This document shows, one piece after another, positions 50,347-58,718 of a DNA stretch of 64,000 bases. This DNA is from Rhodococcus sp. IEGM 1379. GTDB lineage: Bacteria; Actinomycetota; Actinomycetes; Mycobacteriales; Mycobacteriaceae. Positions within the stretch are counted from its first letter, which is position 1. Each line of letters begins with the position of its first letter. Below the pieces are notes generated by a model. It saw only the letters and a list, made by a program, of their open reading frames with translations. It made no database searches and had not been told where the DNA came from. The stretch lies in assembly GCF_030056815.1 (NCBI RefSeq), contig NZ_JASHKR010000005.1:1-64000 (forward strand), written 5' to 3'. Made by a program: the position numbers and the translations under genes.

Positions 50347-51345
50347 CTACCGGCCCGAAGCTTCCTGTGCCGGTTGATCATTCGGCGTCTGGGGTTTCGA
50401 CCAATCGTCGATTGCTCCGTCGGGGAAGAGGATTTGTGTCACGCCCGTCACGGTGTCGCGTGCATGAAGCGCGCTGTCGTCGTCGATCACATCGGTGAAC
50501 GACGTATCCGGGTAGGCGTCATCGTTGTCGTCGCCCGGATATTGAATGTTCTCGCGAGATGCAATCGCGACGATGTACCTGTTGTCCTCGCCGACGACGG
50601 CTGTGGACAGGTGGAGCCACCGATCGTTGATGCAGCACATCCACCCTTGTTTGACGCCGAGCACCGGCTCGTCGAACAGGGCTTCCGGGAGGCCGAAACG
50701 TTGGTCGTATCCATCAGCCGCTGTGGGTGCGGATTGGCGTAGGTAATTGACGAGCCGACTCGAGCGTTCTTCGCCTAGCTGCGTGACGTCGTCCAGAATG
50801 CCATCGTAGAACGTAATGAGGTCGTGGGACGTGGTCTCGGTGTTCCACCACATGCCGTCCACGGGAGCGGTTGTGGACATCAAGGAGTATCGCTGCGCGA
50901 CTCGGGTCACGACATCGGGGCCGCCGGCGGCGTCCCACAGGGTGTTGGCCGCGTTGTCGTCGGAGGCCTCGAGCATGGCTTCTATGAGCCCCCAGTCGTC
51001 GTCGCTCAGGGCTCGTTCGCCGTGTGCATCCTGCTGCAGCAGGTCTTCGGCGATGAAAAGCTTTGCAACAGATGCGGTTTCGATCTTTTGGTCGCCACCG
51101 ACTTCGAGATACCGGTTCGAGGTTCGGTCGAACACCGAAATCGACACGTCGGCGCCACGTTCGAGCGCCGCGGACTGGGCTTGAACGAGCCTGGCGTCGA
51201 GAGTCGGCGCTATGGGCACGTCGGTATCGGGGAAGGCCGGAGTTTGTGTCGCAGCGCCCACGTCGGGACTTTCCACGCCGCTGCATGATGCTGCAAAAGT
51301 AACTGCAGCCGCTATGGCGAGTATCCGGACGAACCGCGCAGTCAT
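50347..51345 (-). CDS. lppW: LppW-like lipoprotein with class A beta-lactamase/serine hydrolase fold
   Basis: The 332-residue protein has a lipoprotein signal (MTARFVRILAIAAAVTFAAS, then Cys) and a penicillin-recognising domain. SVAK (in ETASVAKLF) is the SxxK motif, SDDNAAN is the SDN motif, and VKQGW stands where KTG is expected. The changed third motif suggests weak or no beta-lactamase activity. The position between trmD and rplS is that of lppW (Rv2905) in M. tuberculosis. The ATG at 51345 has GGGGGA upstream and gives the lipobox near residue 20. Confidence 0.82.
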   Translation of the reverse strand: MTARFVRILAIAAAVTFAASCSGVESPDVGAATQTPAFPDTDVPIAPTLDARLVQAQSAALERGADVSISVFDRTSNRYLEVGGDQKIETASVAKLFIAEDLLQQDAHGERALSDDDWGLIEAMLEASDDNAANTLWDAAGGPDVVTRVAQRYSLMSTTAPVDGMWWNTETTSHDLITFYDGILDDVTQLGEERSSRLVNYLRQSAPTAADGYDQRFGLPEALFDEPVLGVKQGWMCCINDRWLHLSTAVVGEDNRYIVAIASRENIQYPGDDNDDAYPDTSFTDVIDDDSALHARDTVTGVTQILFPDGAIDDWSKPQTPNDQPAQEASGR

Positions 51346-51420
51346 CGTTTCCCCCGGCGCTCTGGAGCCGGCGCTGTCTGCCGGTCTACTTGTCACAGGA
51401 TAGCGGTAGGGTCGGATCTC

Positions 51421-53739
51421 GTGATTCTCAAGACCGTGAACCAGCGCATTGCCGAGGAACTCGACGTCCGTGAAGGGCAGGTGGCTGCGGCCGTCGACCT
51501 CCTGGACAGCGGTGCCACCGTGCCCTTTATCGCCCGGTATCGAAAAGAAGTCACCGGCACTCTCGACGACGCGCAGCTGCGACTGCTGGAGGAGCGTCTG
51601 CGCTATCTCCGCGAGCTCGACGAGCGCCGAGATGCCGTCCTCGCCGAGATCGAGTCACAGGGCAAACTAGATGATCAACTGCGTGGTCAGATCATGATTG
51701 CCGACACAAAGGCTCGGCTCGAAGACATCTATCTGCCGTTCAAGCCGAAGCGTCGCACCAAGGCGCAGATTGCCCGTGAGGCCGGTCACGAGCCCGTCGC
51801 CGACGCACTGATCGGTGATCCCACCACAGACCCAGCGCAGTACTCGGACGAGCAACGTGACGGTGCTCGCGCGATCCTGGTCGAACGTTTTGCCGAGGAT
51901 GCCGATCTCGTCGGTGATTTACGAGAGTTGATGTGGACGCGCGGACAGGTCGTTTCCGCAGTTCGTAAGGGCAAGGAAACCGATGGCTCGAAGTTTGCTG
52001 ACTACTTCGAATTCTCGGAGCCCTTCGCGAAGTTGCCCTCACACCGGATTCTTGCCGTTCTTCGCGGCGAGAAAGAAGAAGTCCTGTCGGTGACCATGGC
52101 GGCCGACACCGAGGAATTGGCGCCGGGGGAGCGGACCGTCTACGAAGGACGAATCGCCACCCGGTTCGACATCGCGGACCGTGGGCGCGCAGCCGATCGC
52201 TGGCTCCTCGACACCGTTCGATGGGCCTGGAAGACCAAATTTGCGGTCACACTCGGAGTCGATGTGCGCATGCGTCTGCGTCAGTCCGCGGAGAAGGACG
52301 CCGTCGACGTATTTGCGACCAACCTCAAGGACCTTCTCCTCGCGGCGCCGGCGGGCGCCCGTCCGACCATGGGCCTCGATCCCGGACTTCGGACCGGCAC
52401 CAAGGTTGCCGTCGTCGACGGAACGGGCAAGGTTCTGGCTTACGAAACGATCTATCCCCATCAGCCGCACAACAAGTGGGATGCCTCGCTCGCGGTTTTG
52501 ACCGGGCTGGTTACCAAGTACGGCGTCGAGTTGATCGCCATCGGCAACGGCACCGCCTCGCGTGAGACCGACACCCTCGCCACCGAACTGATCGCCAAGA
52601 CCGGCGCCCCGAATCTGACGAAGATCGTCGTGTCCGAAGCGGGAGCCTCCGTCTACTCCGCCTCGGCGTATGCGTCCCAAGAACTTCCGGACCTCGACGT
52701 GTCGATCCGTGGAGCGGTGTCCATCGCCCGTCGTCTCCAAGACCCGTTGGCCGAGTTGGTCAAGATCGACCCCAAGTCCATCGGTGTCGGCCAGTACCAG
52801 CACGACATCACCGAGTCGCTTCTCTCCCGCTCGCTCAATGCGGTGGTCGAAGATGCGGTGAACGCTGTCGGCGTCGACGTCAACACCGCCTCTGTGCCAC
52901 TACTGGCCCGCGTCTCCGGCATCGCCGGTTCGCTGGCGGAAAGCATTGTTGCGCACCGAGATCAAAATGGACCGTTCCGAACGCGCAAGGCGCTCAAGGA
53001 TGTTTCGCGGTTGGGGCCCAAGGCATTCGAGCAGTGTGCGGGCTTCCTTCGAATCGTCGAGGGTGACGATCCGCTCGACGCGTCGAGCGTGCATCCGGAG
53101 GCGTACCCCGTTGTCCGCAAGATCGTTGCCGGTGCCGGCGGAGATGTGCGGAGCATCATCGGGAACACCACGGCTCTGCGATCGGTGCGCGCCGCCGATT
53201 ATGTCGACGAACGATTCGGTCTCCCGACCGTCACGGACATCATCTCCGAACTGGAAAAGCCAGGTCGTGACCCGCGCCCGGAATTCAAGACGGCCACCTT
53301 CGCAGCCGGTATCGAAAAAGTGTCACACCTCAAGCCGGGCATGGTTCTCGAAGGTGTTGTCACCAACGTCGCTGCCTTCGGAGCGTTTGTCGACGTGGGC
53401 GTGCACCAGGACGGATTGGTTCACGTTTCGGCGATGTCCCACAGCTTTGTCAAAGATCCGCATGAAGTCGTGAAGTCGGGTGACGTCGTGAAGGTCAAGG
53501 TTCTCGAGGTCGACGAGGCGCGTCAGCGGATTGCACTGACACTGCGCCTGGACGACGAGGTGGGCGCACCGCGTAAGCCGGAAGGCTCGCGCGGCGGCCA
53601 GAGTGCGAGTCAGGGCCAAGGTGGTCAGCAACGCCGCGGCGGCGCCCAGCAGGGCGGTCGAGACAAGCGTCCCGACAACCGCGCGCCGGCGGCGGGTTCG
53701 ATGGCTGATGCCTTGCGAAACGCGGGTTTCGGAAAATAG
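51421..53739 (+). CDS. tex: Tex-family RNA-binding transcription accessory protein
   Basis: The 772-residue protein has the Tex N-terminal helical region (VPFIARYRKEVTGTLDDAQL, LEDIYLPFKPKRRTKAQIAR), a YqgF/RNase-H-like domain (MGLDPGLRTGTKVAVVDG), helix-hairpin-helix motifs (NTASVPLLARVSGIAGSLA), and a C-terminal S1 domain (LEGVVTNVAAFGAFVDVGVH). It ends in a Gly/Gln/Arg-rich tail. Tex binds nucleic acid and rescues transcription complexes. The start is a GTG at 51421, divergent from lppW. Confidence 0.95.
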   Translation: MILKTVNQRIAEELDVREGQVAAAVDLLDSGATVPFIARYRKEVTGTLDDAQLRLLEERLRYLRELDERRDAVLAEIESQGKLDDQLRGQIMIADTKARLEDIYLPFKPKRRTKAQIAREAGHEPVADALIGDPTTDPAQYSDEQRDGARAILVERFAEDADLVGDLRELMWTRGQVVSAVRKGKETDGSKFADYFEFSEPFAKLPSHRILAVLRGEKEEVLSVTMAADTEELAPGERTVYEGRIATRFDIADRGRAADRWLLDTVRWAWKTKFAVTLGVDVRMRLRQSAEKDAVDVFATNLKDLLLAAPAGARPTMGLDPGLRTGTKVAVVDGTGKVLAYETIYPHQPHNKWDASLAVLTGLVTKYGVELIAIGNGTASRETDTLATELIAKTGAPNLTKIVVSEAGASVYSASAYASQELPDLDVSIRGAVSIARRLQDPLAELVKIDPKSIGVGQYQHDITESLLSRSLNAVVEDAVNAVGVDVNTASVPLLARVSGIAGSLAESIVAHRDQNGPFRTRKALKDVSRLGPKAFEQCAGFLRIVEGDDPLDASSVHPEAYPVVRKIVAGAGGDVRSIIGNTTALRSVRAADYVDERFGLPTVTDIISELEKPGRDPRPEFKTATFAAGIEKVSHLKPGMVLEGVVTNVAAFGAFVDVGVHQDGLVHVSAMSHSFVKDPHEVVKSGDVVKVKVLEVDEARQRIALTLRLDDEVGAPRKPEGSRGGQSASQGQGGQQRRGGAQQGGRDKRPDNRAPAAGSMADALRNAGFGK

Positions 53740-53818
53740 CGTCTTCGATGATGCACAAAGCCCGCTCTGCCACTCCTGATCGGGACCTGGTGGATTACCG
53801 GCAGGAACGAGGGCAGTG

Positions 53819-54706
53819 ATGGGAGAGTGGCTCGAACGCGAGATCATCGGCCACGGAAGACTCCCGTTGCTGTTTTTTCTCCTCGGGTTTCTGTCCGCGT
53901 TCCTGTTGATTCGGCTGAGTGTGCGGATGATCCGCGCCCAGGTGAAATGGTGGCCGGGCAACATCACGCCGGGTGGCCAGCATGTTCACCATGTGGTGTT
54001 CGGGGTTGTCGCGATGATGATCTCCGGTGGCGCTCTGATAGCCGTCTACGTGGACGGCTCTCAGACAACAGGCGCTGTACTCGCCGCGATCTTCGGTATG
54101 GGCGCGGCGCTGGTACTGGACGAATTTGCGCTGATCTTCTATCTCAAGGACGTGTACTGGTCGGAGCAAGGCAGGACGTCGGTTGACGCGGTATTTGTCG
54201 CCGTCGCAGTCACCGGACTCGTGCTGCTCGGTTTCCGGCCGCTCGAATTGTTGGATCTGGCAGGGTTCCGGGAGGAACGAAATCCCTGGGTCAAGCTGAT
54301 TTTTGTATTCATCGCACTGATCAATTTCGGGTTGGCTGCGATGGTGATTCTCAAAGGCAAGATCTGGACCGGTCTTGTCGGCTTGTTTGTTCTGCCGTTG
54401 CTGATAATCGGCGCGATCCGACTCAGTAGACCTGGCGCTCCGTGGGCGCGCTGGCGGTACACACGCAAACCGAAAAAGATGAGACGTGCGCTCGAGCGGG
54501 AACGGAAATGGCGTCGGCCGGTCATCCGGGCCAAGATCTACATCCAAGATGTCATCGCCGGTTCACCGAGCGTCGAACATGCGATGACAGCAGCGGAAGA
54601 AGTACTCGACCACACGATTCACCCAGCTCCGCCACCTCCGGTTTCGCCGATGGCATCGCCATCTGGCACAATGGACGGGTTGCCTGGACCAGGCAGCAGT
54701 ACTTGA
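53819..54706 (+). CDS. Conserved integral membrane protein of unknown function
   Basis: The 295-residue protein has about six membrane segments ([100 protein letters not shown]; and [20 protein letters not shown]). The histidine-rich [12 protein letters not shown] and DEFALIF motifs could bind metal. A basic cytoplasmic tail ([17 protein letters not shown]) follows. I do not recognise the family. The ATG at 53819 has GAGG six bases upstream. Its last codons contain the candidate rplS promoter. Confidence 0.82.
   Translation: MGEWLEREIIGHGRLPLLFFLLGFLSAFLLIRLSVRMIRAQVKWWPGNITPGGQHVHHVVFGVVAMMISGGALIAVYVDGSQTTGAVLAAIFGMGAALVLDEFALIFYLKDVYWSEQGRTSVDAVFVAVAVTGLVLLGFRPLELLDLAGFREERNPWVKLIFVFIALINFGLAAMVILKGKIWTGLVGLFVLPLLIIGAIRLSRPGAPWARWRYTRKPKKMRRALERERKWRRPVIRAKIYIQDVIAGSPSVEHAMTAAEEVLDHTIHPAPPPPVSPMASPSGTMDGLPGPGSST
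54643..54672 (+). promoter_or_regulatory. Candidate promoter of rplS inside the upstream membrane-protein gene
   Basis: TTCGCC (54643-54648) and CACAAT (54667-54672) are 18 bp apart, inside CATCTGGCACAATGGACG. The block matches that in front of rpsP. It overlaps the last codons of the membrane protein gene, about 120 bp before the L19 start. Confidence 0.5.
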
Positions 54707-54794
54707 TCTGGGCACGAACCAGACGAGCGTCGATTCGGGCAACCGGAGCGAGCGCCGCTCGGTTCCTCTGCTCCTGCAAACGCAAGGATTACAC

Positions 54795-55136
54795 ATGAAC
54801 ACTTTGGACTTCCTGGATAAGAAGTCGCTTCGCGACGACATTCCTGACTTCCGCCCCGGCGACACGCTCAACGTGAACGTCAAGGTTATCGAAGGCTCGA
54901 AGGAGCGCGTGCAGGTCTTCAAGGGCGTCGTTATTCGTCGTCAGGGTGGCGGCGTTCGCGAAACCTTCACCGTCCGCAAGGTTTCCTTCGGCGTCGGTGT
55001 CGAGCGAACGTTCCCGGTTCACAGCCCCACGCTGGCCTCCATCGAGGTTCTGACCCGCGGTGACGTCCGTCGCGCCAAGCTGTACTACCTGCGCGAGCTG
55101 CGCGGCAAGAAGGCAAAGATCAAGGAAAAGCGCTGA
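54795..55136 (+). CDS. rplS: 50S ribosomal protein L19
   Basis: The 113-residue protein has [51 protein letters not shown] and the C-terminal [21 protein letters not shown]19 lies at the 30S-50S interface. It has its own promoter-like element and is followed 12 bp after the stop by a strong terminator, so it is largely a single-gene transcript. Confidence 0.98.
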   Translation: MNTLDFLDKKSLRDDIPDFRPGDTLNVNVKVIEGSKERVQVFKGVVIRRQGGGVRETFTVRKVSFGVGVERTFPVHSPTLASIEVLTRGDVRRAKLYYLRELRGKKAKIKEKR

Positions 55137-55148
55137 TCTTTCTTTCTG

Positions 55149-55190
55149 GCCCGGCACCGCGTACGCGCGGTGCCGGGCTAGTCTGTTTTT
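55149..55190 (+). terminator. Intrinsic terminator of rplS
   Basis: GCCCGGCACCGCG (55149-55161) pairs exactly with CGCGGTGCCGGGC (55166-55178) around a TACG loop and is followed by TAGTCTGTTTTT. It is a textbook terminator ending at the base before a GTG that might be mistaken for the lepB start. Confidence 0.93.
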
Positions 55191-55217
55191 GTGGAAGATT
55201 CTTCGAAGGAGCAGGCA

Positions 55218-56024
55218 TTGTCGTCCGGTACCGAGAATCACGATGAATCCGTCAGTTCCGAGGAACCGACTGCGACGAATCCCCCGAAGTCAGACAAGAA
55301 TTCACATCGTCCGCCTAAGAAGCAGCGATCGTTCTTTCGCGAACTGCCGATACTCATCGGTGTAGCGCTTGTCCTGAGCATTGTGCTCCAAGCCTTCGTC
55401 TTTCGCGTTTTTCTTATCCCGTCCGAATCGATGGAGCCGACCCTGCACGGTTGTACCGGATGTACGGGAGACCGCATCGTTGTCGAAAAAATCGGATACC
55501 GCTTCGGCGACCCGGAACCCGGCAACGTCATAGTCTTCAAAGGCCCCGATTCGTGGAACACGCGATACACGTCCAATCGGTCCGACAACACTGTGAAACG
55601 TGGCCTTCAAGAGGTCGGCTCGTGGGTTGGCCTGGTGCCACCGGACGAGAACGATCTGGTCAAGCGAGTGATCGCCACCGGCGGGCAGACCGTTGAGTGC
55701 TGCGATGAACAAGGCCGCGTCATGGTCGACGGCAAGCCGCTCGACGAGCCCTACGTCAAAATGGACTTTCCCTTCACTCCGGGCGTTTTGGATTGCACTA
55801 CCGCCGTGAAATCAGGCCGGTGCTTCGCGCCCGTCACCGTTCCCGAGGGGCATGTGTGGGTGATGGGCGACAACCGCAGCAACTCCGCCGACTCGCGCTC
55901 CCACGTCCAAGACGAGCTTCAAGGAACCATCCCGCTCGACAACGTCATCGGGCGGGCACGCTTCATCGTGCTCCCACCCTCCCGTATGGGCAGCATCAGT
56001 TCGCCTAACCCCCAAGGTAATTGA
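55218..56024 (+). CDS. lepB: Signal peptidase I
   Basis: The membrane-bound peptidase removes signal peptides of Sec and Tat substrates. After an acidic, basic-ended cytoplasmic part it has one membrane segment (LPILIGVALVLSIVLQAFVF). It then has the catalytic Ser in LIPSESMEPTLHGC, the catalytic Lys in DLVKRVIATGGQTVECC, and GHVWVMGDNRSNSADSR. I chose the TTG at 55218 (268 residues) because GAAGGAG lies six bases upstream. The in-frame GTG at 55191 follows the terminator T-run directly and has no ribosome site. rnhB follows after 12 bp. Confidence 0.95.
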   Translation: MSSGTENHDESVSSEEPTATNPPKSDKNSHRPPKKQRSFFRELPILIGVALVLSIVLQAFVFRVFLIPSESMEPTLHGCTGCTGDRIVVEKIGYRFGDPEPGNVIVFKGPDSWNTRYTSNRSDNTVKRGLQEVGSWVGLVPPDENDLVKRVIATGGQTVECCDEQGRVMVDGKPLDEPYVKMDFPFTPGVLDCTTAVKSGRCFAPVTVPEGHVWVMGDNRSNSADSRSHVQDELQGTIPLDNVIGRARFIVLPPSRMGSISSPNPQGN

Positions 56025-56036
56025 GTTTGTAAGGCC

Positions 56037-56726
56037 GTGAGTAGTTCGAATAGTTGGCCACCTCGCGTTGTCATTCGCAGATCGACAGGTTTGCGAACAA
56101 TGGAGTCTGCGCTGTATCGAACCGGGATGGGTCCGGTTGCCGGTGTCGACGAAGCTGGACGCGGTGCGTGCGCCGGCCCGCTCGTAATCGCGGCTTGTGT
56201 ATTGGCACCCAAACCTCACGTAGCCCTTGCGCGACTGGATGATTCGAAGAAGCTCACCGAACGGGCCCGCGAAGAACTCTTTCCGGTGATCAAGCGGCTC
56301 GCTCTGGCGTGGAGCGTCATTTCGGTCGCGCCTGAAGAAATTGATCGGATCGGAATTCACGTCGCCAATATCGAAGGAATGCGACGCGCTGTCGCCGGCC
56401 TCGAGACGCCGCCGGGATACGTTCTCACCGATGGCTTTCGAGTCCCCGGCCTCACCGCGCCGTCCTTACCGGTGATCGGCGGTGACGCCGCTGCTGCGTG
56501 CATCGCGGCGGCCAGTGTTCTTGCCAAGGTGACGCGTGATCACGTCATGGAAGGGATGGACGGTATCCATCCCGGATACGGATTTGCGATACACAAGGGA
56601 TACAGCACACCACTGCACATGGACGCGCTCGACGAGTTGGGTCCGTGCGCCGAGCATCGCATGACCTACGCCAATGTTGTTGCTGCGGGACTCCGGGTGC
56701 AGCAGCGTGCAGGCCATACGGGATGA
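56037..56726 (+). CDS. rnhB: Ribonuclease HII
   Basis: RNase HII removes ribonucleotides from DNA. The 229-residue protein has the catalytic [52 protein letters not shown], and [20 protein letters not shown]. The GTG at 56037 gives the N-terminus [18 protein letters not shown], similar to the mycobacterial enzyme. The lepB-rnhB-DUF2469 order is conserved. Confidence 0.96.
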   Translation: MSSSNSWPPRVVIRRSTGLRTMESALYRTGMGPVAGVDEAGRGACAGPLVIAACVLAPKPHVALARLDDSKKLTERAREELFPVIKRLALAWSVISVAPEEIDRIGIHVANIEGMRRAVAGLETPPGYVLTDGFRVPGLTAPSLPVIGGDAAAACIAAASVLAKVTRDHVMEGMDGIHPGYGFAIHKGYSTPLHMDALDELGPCAEHRMTYANVVAAGLRVQQRAGHTG

Positions 56727-56763
56727 TAGATGTTCAGACGAACTGGGAGGACTGGCTAAACCG

Positions 56764-57069
56764 ATGAGTGCCGAGGATCTCGAGAAATACGAAACCGAGA
56801 TGGAGCTTTCGCTCTATCGCGAATACCGGGACATCGTCGGACAGTTCTCCTACGTCGTGGAGACGGAACGACGTTTTTATCTCGCCAACACGGTCGAGTT
56901 GCTACCGCATAATTCGGATGGCGAAATCTACTTCGAACTGCGGATGTCCGACGCGTGGGTGTGGGACATGTACCGCCCGGCTCGATTCGTGAAGTACGTG
57001 CGCGTCGTGACGTTCAAGGACGTCAATATCGAAGAGCTGGACAAGCCGGACCTGCGTTTGCCGGACTGA
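56764..57069 (+). CDS. DUF2469 family protein
   Basis: The 101-residue acidic protein has MSAEDLEKYETEMELSLYRE and VVETERRFYLANTVELLPH, a conserved actinobacterial family of unknown function encoded after rnhB (Rv2901c position). It contains many aromatic residues (YFELRMSDAWVWDMYRPARF) and no membrane segment. The ATG at 56764 matches family N-termini; the longer frame upstream overlaps rnhB. A terminator follows. Confidence 0.93.
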   Translation: MSAEDLEKYETEMELSLYREYRDIVGQFSYVVETERRFYLANTVELLPHNSDGEIYFELRMSDAWVWDMYRPARFVKYVRVVTFKDVNIEELDKPDLRLPD

Positions 57070-57081
57070 ACCTACTCCACA

Positions 57082-57118
57082 GATGGCCCCGCCAATTGTC
57101 TTGGCGGGGCCATCCGTG
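57082..57118 (+). terminator. Intrinsic terminator of the lepB-rnhB-DUF2469 transcript
   Basis: GATGGCCCCGCCAA (57082-57095) pairs exactly with TTGGCGGGGCCATC (57101-57114) around TTGTC, followed by CGTGTTTTG. It lies 12 bp after the DUF2469 stop and also separates it from the convergent rtcB. Confidence 0.88.
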
Positions 57119-57144
57119 TTTTGCGGACCTTGTCGGTTCTGCGC

Positions 57145-58326
57145 TCAGTCGCCCTTCACATTGACTATCTGACGTAAGGTGTGGCGGATCTCGACCAAGT
57201 CATTCGCGTCGTCCATCACCACGTCGATGTCCTTGTACGCTCCGGGAATCTCGTCCAGGAACGCCGTCGACCGCTTGTATTCGATCCCGACCATAGCCTT
57301 GTCGAGATCGTCGATCGTGAAAGTCTTCCTGGCCCGGTTACGGGCGTACACACGTCCGGCTCCGTGCGGGCTGGATTTGAACGACGGCACGTTGCCCTTG
57401 CCGACTACGACGTAGCTGGCAGTTCCCATGGAGCCTGGAATCAGTCCGGGCGTGCCGACGTCGGCTTTGATCGCACCCTTTCTGCTCAGCCACACGCCGC
57501 GACCCATATGGAACTCTTTCTGGGTGAAGTTGTGGTGGCAGTTGATCCGCTCGAGTTCCTCGATGACGGCTGGCGTGCCATTACCGACGAAGTGCGCGAA
57601 GTCCGACACCACCCGATCCATCATCTCCTCACGATTCAAGAGTGCAAAATGCTGCGCCCAGTTGAGATCGTTGATGTAACAATCGAATTCGGGTGTCTTC
57701 TCGATCAGGTAAGCCAGGTCCGGGTCAGGCAAGTCGATGTGCCAGCGGGCGCACAGGTCCTTGGCGATCTTGATGTGATGGTGCGCGATCTTGTTGCCGA
57801 TACCGCGACTGCCCGAATGCAGGAACAGCCAGAGCGCGTCATTTTCGTCGACTGTGACCTCGATGAAATGGTTGCCGGACCCGAGTGTTCCGAGTTGAAA
57901 CCGCCAGTTGTTCTTGAACTGATCGTAGAACGGCAAGCGATCACCGGCCATCGTCTCGAGTTCTGCGATACGTGGTTTTGCGGTTTCGGTCAGTGCCTTG
58001 TTGTAGACACCGGCCGATAGTGGGACGGAGCGTTCGATGCTGTGGCGAAGTGTGCTCAGGTCGCGGCCTTCGATGTCATAGGCGTTGAACTGAGTCTTGA
58101 CCGCGATCATCCCGCAGCCGATATCCACGCCGACAGCAGCCGGCATGATTGCACCTTCGGTTGGGATGACCGAGCCGACCGTTGCTCCCGCACCGAGGTG
58201 TGCGTCGGGCATCAACGCCAGATGCGGCTGGACAAAAGGCATCTGGGACGTACGCAACGCTTGCTCGCGAGTCTTCTCGTCGAGAATCGATGCCCAGTTC
58301 CACAGCCTTTTGGTAATCTTCTCCAT
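57145..58326 (-). CDS. rtcB: RNA-splicing ligase RtcB
   Basis: RtcB joins RNA ends with 2',3'-cyclic phosphate or 3'-phosphate to 5'-OH ends, using GTP and Mn. The 393-residue protein shows LMPDAHLGAGATVGSVIPTE, AVGVDIGCGMIAVKT with the metal-binding Cys, LGTLGSGNHFIEV, FLHSGSRGIGNKIAHHHI, NCHHNFTQKEFHMGRGVW, and the guanylylated-His region SSPHGAGRVYARNRARKTF. The ATG at 58326 has GGGAG six to seven bases upstream. It follows a 72-residue helical-protein gene and an SOS-like promoter. No archease or rtcA gene is in the window. Confidence 0.95.
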   Translation of the reverse strand: MEKITKRLWNWASILDEKTREQALRTSQMPFVQPHLALMPDAHLGAGATVGSVIPTEGAIMPAAVGVDIGCGMIAVKTQFNAYDIEGRDLSTLRHSIERSVPLSAGVYNKALTETAKPRIAELETMAGDRLPFYDQFKNNWRFQLGTLGSGNHFIEVTVDENDALWLFLHSGSRGIGNKIAHHHIKIAKDLCARWHIDLPDPDLAYLIEKTPEFDCYINDLNWAQHFALLNREEMMDRVVSDFAHFVGNGTPAVIEELERINCHHNFTQKEFHMGRGVWLSRKGAIKADVGTPGLIPGSMGTASYVVVGKGNVPSFKSSPHGAGRVYARNRARKTFTIDDLDKAMVGIEYKRSTAFLDEIPGAYKDIDVVMDDANDLVEIRHTLRQIVNVKGD

Positions 58327-58423
58327 CATTTTCTCCCACATAGTGCACATCGGAACCTGGTGGTTCTTTTGTGGTGTGCAGGGATGACAATGCTCGCCGA
58401 GAGGTGCTGGGCGCAACCTATTT

Positions 58424-58642
58424 TCATGTGCGAAGGCCGTCGGCAAGCTCGTAAATTCTGCCGACATACTGTTCCTGGAAGGCTTTTCGGGCTGCTTCTG
58501 CTTCTTGCCGGGCACCGGCATGCGCGTAGACATACTCGAGGTGAACCAAACTCTCGCCGATATCGACGCGGCGCTGATCGAGCACCGTCAACTCGTCGAC
58601 CAATCGCTGCAACTCGTGAGTTGCCTCTGTTGTCTCGTTCAT
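58424..58642 (-). CDS. Small helical protein encoded upstream of rtcB
   Basis: The 72-residue protein MNETTEATHELQRLVDELTV is rich in Glu, Ala, Leu and Arg, with heptad-like spacing over most of its length (LVHLEYVYAHAG, ARQEAEAARKAFQEQYVGRI). This predicts a two-helix hairpin or short coiled coil. GAGGA lies nine bases before the ATG at 58642. It is 97 bp upstream of rtcB on the same strand, with no terminator between, so they share a transcript. I do not recognise the family. Confidence 0.7.
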   Translation of the reverse strand: MNETTEATHELQRLVDELTVLDQRRVDIGESLVHLEYVYAHAGARQEAEAARKAFQEQYVGRIYELADGLRT

Positions 58643-58679
58643 GGCGGTCCTCGATGTGCTCGTCGGTGCGTCCTGTTTC

Positions 58680-58709
58680 AGGTTAGCATTGTTCGAACAA
58701 ATATTCGAA
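58680..58709 (-). promoter_or_regulatory. Putative SOS-controlled promoter: LexA box upstream of the small ORF and rtcB
   Basis: On the minus strand TTCGAA (58709-58704) and TAACCT (58685-58680) are 18 bp apart. TCGAAT-ATTT-GTTCGA (58708-58693) lies across the -35 and spacer. It matches the actinobacterial LexA consensus TCGAAC-N4-GTTCGA at 11 of 12 positions. Transcription would begin about 30 bases before the ATG of the 72-residue gene. Confidence 0.65.
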
Positions 58710-58718
58710 GAATTTTGA

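Noticed and set aside
57181-58020. 279-codon plus-strand frame opposite rtcB
   Set aside because: RtcB motifs are complete on the minus strand; the plus frame begins without a ribosome site and has no similarity I recognise.
58680-58709. PafBC-type damage promoter instead of a LexA box
   Set aside because: The sequence does not fit the TTGTCRGTG-N8-TANNNT pattern, while the LexA consensus fits at 11 of 12 positions.
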